DNA from: an uncultured Elusimicrobia bacterium
GTDB taxonomy: Bacteria > Elusimicrobiota > Endomicrobiia > Endomicrobiales > CAIRNS01
Direction of reading: 5' to 3'
Assembly (NCBI GenBank): GCA_903880015.1
Contig: CAIRNS010000013.1
Span: 1-59,670 of the forward strand
Length of the DNA: 59,670 nucleotides
Shown here: positions 56,258 through 59,670 of the stretch, in pieces
Layout of the letters: every line of letters starts with the position of its first letter
Numbering within the stretch: the stretch's first letter is position 1
Position numbers and translations under genes: made by a program
The notes under the pieces: generated by a model
The model's database searches: none
Told to the model about the DNA's origin: nothing
What the model saw: the letters and a program-made list of their open reading frames with translations, nothing else

Positions 56258-56270
56258 GAGGCTCCCCCCC

Positions 56271-56570
56271 ATGGATATGCTTAAGATGCTCAAGGAAGCG
56301 GCAGCAATGCGCAGCAAGCTCGGCGAGATGGAAAAGAAAATGAAGTCCATAATATTTGAAACTCAATCAGGCGGCGTCACCATAACGATGAACGCGAAAT
56401 CAGAAGCACTGAGCGTGACTATTGCACCGGAACTGCTCAAAAAAAATCTGCCAGAAGTTGAAAAAGCGGTCCTCGGCGCCATTCAGCAGGCAGTAAAGAA
56501 ATCGCATGACCTGATGGCCGAAGAAGCAAAAACAATCACCGGCGGGCTGAAAATACCGGGGCTGATGTAA
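56271..56570 (+). CDS. ybaB: YbaB/EbfC family nucleoid-associated protein
   Basis: 99 residues. Pattern of the family: N-terminal helix 'MDMLKMLKEAAAMRSKLGEM', beta strands FETQSGGVTITMNAKSEA, and a C-terminal helix 'AVLGAIQQAVKKSHDLMAEE' ending in ITGGLKIPGLM. YbaB dimers bind DNA as tweezers and affect nucleoid structure. It usually sits between dnaX and recR; here it is followed by a P-loop kinase-like gene, and neither dnaX nor recR is in the window. RBS is weak (gagaggc) but the reading frame is unambiguous. Confidence 0.87.
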   Translation: MDMLKMLKEAAAMRSKLGEMEKKMKSIIFETQSGGVTITMNAKSEALSVTIAPELLKKNLPEVEKAVLGAIQQAVKKSHDLMAEEAKTITGGLKIPGLM

Positions 56571-56580
56571 GGTATTTATT

Positions 56581-57162
56581 ATGATTATCGGACTGACTGG
56601 CTCATATTGTTCCGGCAAGGACAGTGTCGCTGACTATCTCGTTGCCGACCAAGGATTCATACACTATTCGCTGTCGGATGAGTTGCGCAAAGAACTGGCT
56701 GGCCGCGGCATTGTCCCCACCCGCGAAAATCTGATCGTGCACGGCACTGCGTTGCGCCAAACCATGGGCAATACCGTGCTTGCGCGACGCGTTCTGGAAA
56801 ACATTTCCCCCGGTAAGAATTATATCATTACCTCCATCCGCCATCCGGACGAAGTTATGGAACTGCAAAAACATCCCGATTTCTTTTTTGTCAATGTCGA
56901 CGCACCCGCGCCCCTGCGTTTCGCACGCATGAAACAGAGAAACCGCCCGGGCGACCCGGAGACCTTTGAAATGTTTTTGGCGTCGGAACGCAAGGAATCG
57001 CAGACAAGCGGGTCCGGCCAGCAGCTTACCGCCTGCAGCGCCCTTGCGCAGTACCAGTTTATAAATGACTTACCTTCGCTTGACGCGTTGCACGCAGCCG
57101 TCAGCACCTTGCTCGCAACCCTCAAAAAATTACGCGGAGGACGACCCCTTGAACATGCATAA
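56581..57162 (+). CDS. P-loop kinase-like protein (dephospho-CoA/dNMP kinase fold)
   Basis: 193 residues. The N-terminus MIIGLTGSYCSGKDSVADYL is a P-loop of the SGKD type found in dephospho-CoA and deoxynucleotide kinases. The lid and specificity part include ITSIRHPDEVMEL and 'VNVDAPAPLRFARMKQRNRP' plus GDPETFEMFLASERKE. Similar modules occur on their own and, as I recall, fused to deoxycytidylate deaminases, which would suit a window rich in nucleotide genes; the substrate is not determined. It overlaps the response-regulator gene by 14 nt and follows ybaB by 10 nt. Confidence 0.7.
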   Translation: MIIGLTGSYCSGKDSVADYLVADQGFIHYSLSDELRKELAGRGIVPTRENLIVHGTALRQTMGNTVLARRVLENISPGKNYIITSIRHPDEVMELQKHPDFFFVNVDAPAPLRFARMKQRNRPGDPETFEMFLASERKESQTSGSGQQLTACSALAQYQFINDLPSLDALHAAVSTLLATLKKLRGGRPLEHA

Positions 57163-57532
57163 CGGAAAGAAAATTCTTATTGTCGATGACGATTTTGATT
57201 CCATCGATACGCTCCAGATGATTCTTGAAAACAGCGGGTATATTGTGCTCATCGCCTTAAACGGCGCCTCCGGCATCCAGATGGCGCACGAGCACAAACC
57301 GGATATAATTATACTGGATGTGATGATGCCGGACATGAACGGCTATCAGGTGTGCGAAAAACTAAAATCCGACGCTGACACCCAGTACATCCCCGTCATA
57401 ATGCTGACCGGCCGGGACAAAGGCGAGGATGTTACGACCGCATTGGATAAACAAGCGGATTGGCTCGTTACCAAGCCCTATGATGTGCGCTATCTGATGT
57501 CAAAAGTAGCTTCGTTTTTAGGCGCACACTAG
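57149..57532 (+). CDS. Single-domain response regulator receiver protein
   Basis: 127 residues from TTG at 57149 (8 nt after GGAGG), or 125 from the ATG at 57155 (14 nt away). It is a receiver domain only: acidic pocket 'ILIVDDDFDSIDTLQMILEN', phospho-accepting Asp in IIILDVMMPDMNGYQ, Thr in VIMLTGRDKGED and Lys in LVTKPYD. There is no output domain, so it acts by protein contact, like CheY or SpoT-type regulators. The kinase is unknown; the PAS protein encoded convergently next to it lacks a kinase domain. Confidence 0.88.
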   Translation: MNMHNGKKILIVDDDFDSIDTLQMILENSGYIVLIALNGASGIQMAHEHKPDIIILDVMMPDMNGYQVCEKLKSDADTQYIPVIMLTGRDKGEDVTTALDKQADWLVTKPYDVRYLMSKVASFLGAH

Positions 57533-57594
57533 GGTAATCCCAGCAGGTGCTGTAAACTGCGGACAGTGCTCAGTCAGACAGGTGGATGATAGTT

Positions 57595-58620
57595 TTAGGG
57601 TTTATTGTCGGGAGAGTACAACTTCATTCTGCACTGATCGCAAATGCCGTGTGAAAAATCGGCATCGATGTGTTCGTGGAAATATTGTTCCAACCGCTGC
57701 CAAGCCCCTTTATCGGTGCGAATGCGTTTACAACTGGCGCAAATTGGTATATAGCCCTTGATGGTTTTAATATTGGCAAGCGCTTCGCGCAGTGATTCTT
57801 CCGTCAACTTCAATTCCGTTATATCCTCGCAGGTTGCCAAGAACTTTTCCTGCAGTATTTTTACGGTCCGGATCTTGATAATTTTATCCGTACCATCTTT
57901 GCAGCGGATTGAGAATATCCTTTCACGCGCCTGCCCATCAAAAGAAAGTATACGGTCGTTTTCCCATGCGTCGACGACTTTTCTCCGATACGCGGGATCA
58001 GGATACGCCTTCTCAAACCATGCCTGCCGGTGCGGTATATCCTCAAGCGTATATCCGAACATCTCGACAAACCGCGGATTGAGGTATTCGTAGGTTGAAT
58101 CTGCACGGAAAAGATAAATACCAACCGGTGCATCTTCGGTAAGCCGGCGAAATTTCTCTTCGCTTTCGATCAATGCCGTTTCCATGCGCTTTTTTTCGGT
58201 AATATCCCGTATAGTGCCAACGATAAATTTGTTGTCATGATTGTCCGTATACAATGTTTTTTTTGTAGTGATCGTGTGAAGCATCCCAGATCCGTCAGTA
58301 AATGCCTCTTCGTTGACATTCTCTCGTCCGGTAGCGAATACCTGTTCATCTTTTCCCCAAAAAACATCCGCCTGTTCCCGGGGAAAATAATCATAGTCGC
58401 TCTTGCCGATGAGTTCACACCGAGGATGACCGATGAAAGAACAAAATGAATCATTGATATAAATCCAAACATGCTTACGATCCTTGACGAATAGAGGATC
58501 GCCGATGGCATTGATGATATTTCCCAAATGCGTCTGAGAATTCTGCTGTAGTGCGTGCAATTGAGCAATGTCAAACGGGGAATCTTCAAGGGGTTTGCTT
58601 GTATGGTCGTCTACATTCAT
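57595..58620 (-). CDS. Two-PAS sensor with C-terminal CxxC/CxxC domain, no kinase
   Basis: 341 residues from the ATG at 58620 (GGAGGG 4-5 nt upstream); a longer frame overlaps the regulator gene. PAS 1, about residues 30-150, includes 'NAIGDPLFVKDRKHVWIYIN' and 'FIVGTIRDITEKKRMETALI'. PAS 2, about 155-275, includes 'DAPVGIYLFRADSTYEYLNP' and ATCEDITELKLTEESL. The end has IPICASCKRIRTDKGAW and 'FSHGICDQCRMKLYSPD', the four-Cys tail that follows PAS domains in many environmental bacteria. No histidine kinase, GGDEF or DNA-binding module is visible. It likely gates a partner protein. Confidence 0.85.
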   Translation of the reverse strand: MNVDDHTSKPLEDSPFDIAQLHALQQNSQTHLGNIINAIGDPLFVKDRKHVWIYINDSFCSFIGHPRCELIGKSDYDYFPREQADVFWGKDEQVFATGRENVNEEAFTDGSGMLHTITTKKTLYTDNHDNKFIVGTIRDITEKKRMETALIESEEKFRRLTEDAPVGIYLFRADSTYEYLNPRFVEMFGYTLEDIPHRQAWFEKAYPDPAYRRKVVDAWENDRILSFDGQARERIFSIRCKDGTDKIIKIRTVKILQEKFLATCEDITELKLTEESLREALANIKTIKGYIPICASCKRIRTDKGAWQRLEQYFHEHIDADFSHGICDQCRMKLYSPDNKP

Positions 58621-58654
58621 GGTGCCCTCCGTTAGCATAGTGCAACATACGGAT

Positions 58655-58972
58655 TTATTTCCGATCAAATGGCATTTCAAGCTGCCGGTCGCGAATTTTA
58701 ATCTTATTGAGCGCTTCCTGTTTTACGATAATTTGTTTAAGCTCGCGGTAGAACGGATACTCTTTGTTCACGCTGAATAATTTAAGCGAACCCTTCTTTT
58801 GAGAAATCAGAAGTCCGTCCTTTTCAAGGCGTGAAAGCTCGCGAGAAATATTCCCCGGATCCTCTTTGATAAGTCCGGCCAGTTCCCTAACAAAAAAGAC
58901 AGTTTCTGTATTAGATAATACGAAGGTGAGGAGCTTATTGAGCGTTTTTGATCGAAATAAGGTTGTCATCAT
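58655..58972 (-). CDS. Winged-helix transcriptional regulator
   Basis: 105 residues, winged helix-turn-helix: 'MMTTLFRSKTLNKLLTFVLS', recognition region 'VRELAGLIKEDPGNISRELS', then the wing LEKDGLLISQKKGSLKLFSVN. The C-terminus 'ELKQIIVKQEALNKIKIRDR' is helical. Such short ArsR/MarR-like proteins commonly regulate neighbouring genes or themselves. It is followed by the PAS gene after 34 nt. Its own promoter region has the palindrome ACATCA-TT-TGATGT about 20 nt before the start. The ligand is unknown. Confidence 0.75.
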   Translation of the reverse strand: MMTTLFRSKTLNKLLTFVLSNTETVFFVRELAGLIKEDPGNISRELSRLEKDGLLISQKKGSLKLFSVNKEYPFYRELKQIIVKQEALNKIKIRDRQLEMPFDRK

Positions 58973-58992
58973 TAGCTAAAGATGCCTATTTA

Positions 58993-59006
58993 ACATCATT
59001 TGATGT
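58993..59006. promoter_or_regulatory. Candidate operator for the winged-helix regulator
   Basis: Perfect inverted repeat ACATCA-TT-TGATGT, 21 nt before the regulator start. A second palindrome, ACAAT-TGT-ATTGT at 59014-59026, lies further upstream, between a possible TTGAAA -35 box and the start. The rest of the 83-nt gap is AT-rich. Confidence 0.45.
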
Positions 59007-59055
59007 AATTAGAACAATTGTATTGTTTTTTCAATTATTTTATGAGCATACAATT

Positions 59056-59670
59056 TCATTGTGGAATCTTGTTTTGCCGCTTAAAGCGCCGCTTTGATTT
59101 CTTAATTACTTCTGTCGGCAACCCCATACCATTGAGCAGGTCAATGAACGGATCGGGGTCGAGTTCTTCAACATTGACCATGGATTTGACATCCCAATTG
59201 CCCTTGGCTACAAGAATCGCCGCCGCCACGGCAGGTACGCCGGCGGTATAGCTGATTGCCTGAGATTCCACTTCGTTATAACATTCCTTATGGTCACTGA
59301 CATTGTAAATAAAAACTTCCCGCTCCGCATCGCCCTTTTTACCTTTGATAAGACAACCGATGCAGGTTTTTCCGGTATAGTTTGGTGCCAGCGATTTCGG
59401 ATCTGGCAGACAGGCCTTCACTACTTTAAGCGGGACTATTTCAAGCCCCTCCGCCGTCCGTACGGGCTTCTCGGAAAGCAGTCCGATGTTCTTTAACACA
59501 TTAAAACAATTGAGGTAATGATCGCCGAACCCCATCCAGAAACGGATGCTGTTGGCGTCGATGTTTTTTGAAAGAGAATGCAATTCGTCGTGTCCGGTGA
59601 GATACACGGTTTGTTTTCCCACGACCGGGAATTCGTACGCCAGTTTTTCTGTATGGATCGGCTTGCACAC
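59056..59670 (-). CDS. Saccharopine dehydrogenase-family protein, C-terminal part
   Basis: 204 residues of C-terminus; the start lies past the right edge. It has the C-terminal, substrate-binding half of the saccharopine/carboxynorspermidine dehydrogenase family: 'ESQAISYTAGVPAVAAAILV', then MVNVEELDPDPFIDLLNGMG near the end. Carboxynorspermidine dehydrogenase makes a polyamine precursor, while saccharopine-type enzymes act on lysine; which this is cannot be told without the NAD-binding half. The internal 'KTCIGCLIKGKKGDAEREVF' and YNVSDHKECYNEVESQ are conserved in the bacterial group. No gene on its left shares its unit. Confidence 0.8.
   Translation of the reverse strand: MCKPIHTEKLAYEFPVVGKQTVYLTGHDELHSLSKNIDANSIRFWMGFGDHYLNCFNVLKNIGLLSEKPVRTAEGLEIVPLKVVKACLPDPKSLAPNYTGKTCIGCLIKGKKGDAEREVFIYNVSDHKECYNEVESQAISYTAGVPAVAAAILVAKGNWDVKSMVNVEELDPDPFIDLLNGMGLPTEVIKKSKRRFKRQNKIPQ

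Noticed and set aside
57533-57594. Bidirectional terminator between the convergent receiver and PAS genes
   Set aside because: Only a short CAGCAggtGCTG hairpin without a T-run was found.

Overview
The window is one continuous bacterial chromosome segment of fairly even composition, roughly half G+C by eye. It carries no phage, insertion sequence or CRISPR array. Nearly everything from 1 to 55.5 kb is encoded on the minus strand, so genes are transcribed right to left. There is no rRNA or other decisive taxonomic marker. A B12-dependent class II ribonucleotide reductase, ThyX, a GuaB3-type IMP dehydrogenase, Tad-pilus genes, many TPR proteins, a TMTC-like membrane protein and dispersed CCCCTTTG/CAAAGGGG palindromes suggest an uncultured anaerobic, free-living bacterium, perhaps Omnitrophota or a related lineage. 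That placement is inference only.

Layout from left to right: (1) 1-6.1 kb, a Tad/Flp assembly operon (cpaB, a fused TadZ-like/TadA ATPase, tadB, tadC) ending in an edge-truncated TPR-radical SAM gene. (2) 6.2-14.0 kb, the pyrimidine genes pyrE, pyrF, pyrD, pyrK, pyrC, pyrB and pyrR, with an LtaS-like sulfatase-fold gene inside the run. (3) 14.0-23.6 kb, the purine genes purE, purD, purF, purQ, purL, a tandem-domain purS and purC, interrupted by a small four-Cys membrane protein and an SGNH-hydrolase gene. (4) 23.6-28.5 kb, a phosphate-uptake operon pstS-C-A-B-B-phoU with two dissimilar PstB ATPases. (5) 28.5-34.8 kb, guaA, guaB3, dcd, nrdJ and nrdR. (6) 34.9-43.9 kb, a TMTC-like protein, thyX, carB, carA, purA and two tRNAs. 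(7) 44.3-46.7 kb, an ABC exporter with a TPR partner. (8) 46.7-55.0 kb, serA, a class V aminotransferase, lon, clpX, clpP and tig, followed by three tRNAs. (9) After a divergent promoter region at 55.55-55.63 kb, a short plus-strand operon (flavin reductase-like, YbaB, P-loop kinase-like, response regulator). (10) 57.6-59.7 kb, a PAS protein, a winged-helix regulator and the C-terminus of a saccharopine dehydrogenase-like protein, all on the minus strand.

Taken together, regions 2-6 form a nucleotide supercluster of about 38 kb. It holds the whole route to UMP (carAB, pyrB, pyrC, pyrDK, pyrE, pyrF), most steps to IMP, both branch enzymes (purA; guaB3 and guaA), deoxynucleotide synthesis (nrdJ, dcd, thyX) and the phosphate importer. 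purB, purH, purM, purN/T and purK are not in the window.

The most notable observation is that the two PstB subunits carry complementary defects. One lost its LSGGQ signature while the other lost the Q-loop Gln and the switch His. A heterodimer would therefore have one intact and one degenerate ATP site, an asymmetry known from some ABC exporters and, as far as I know, unusual for a phosphate importer.
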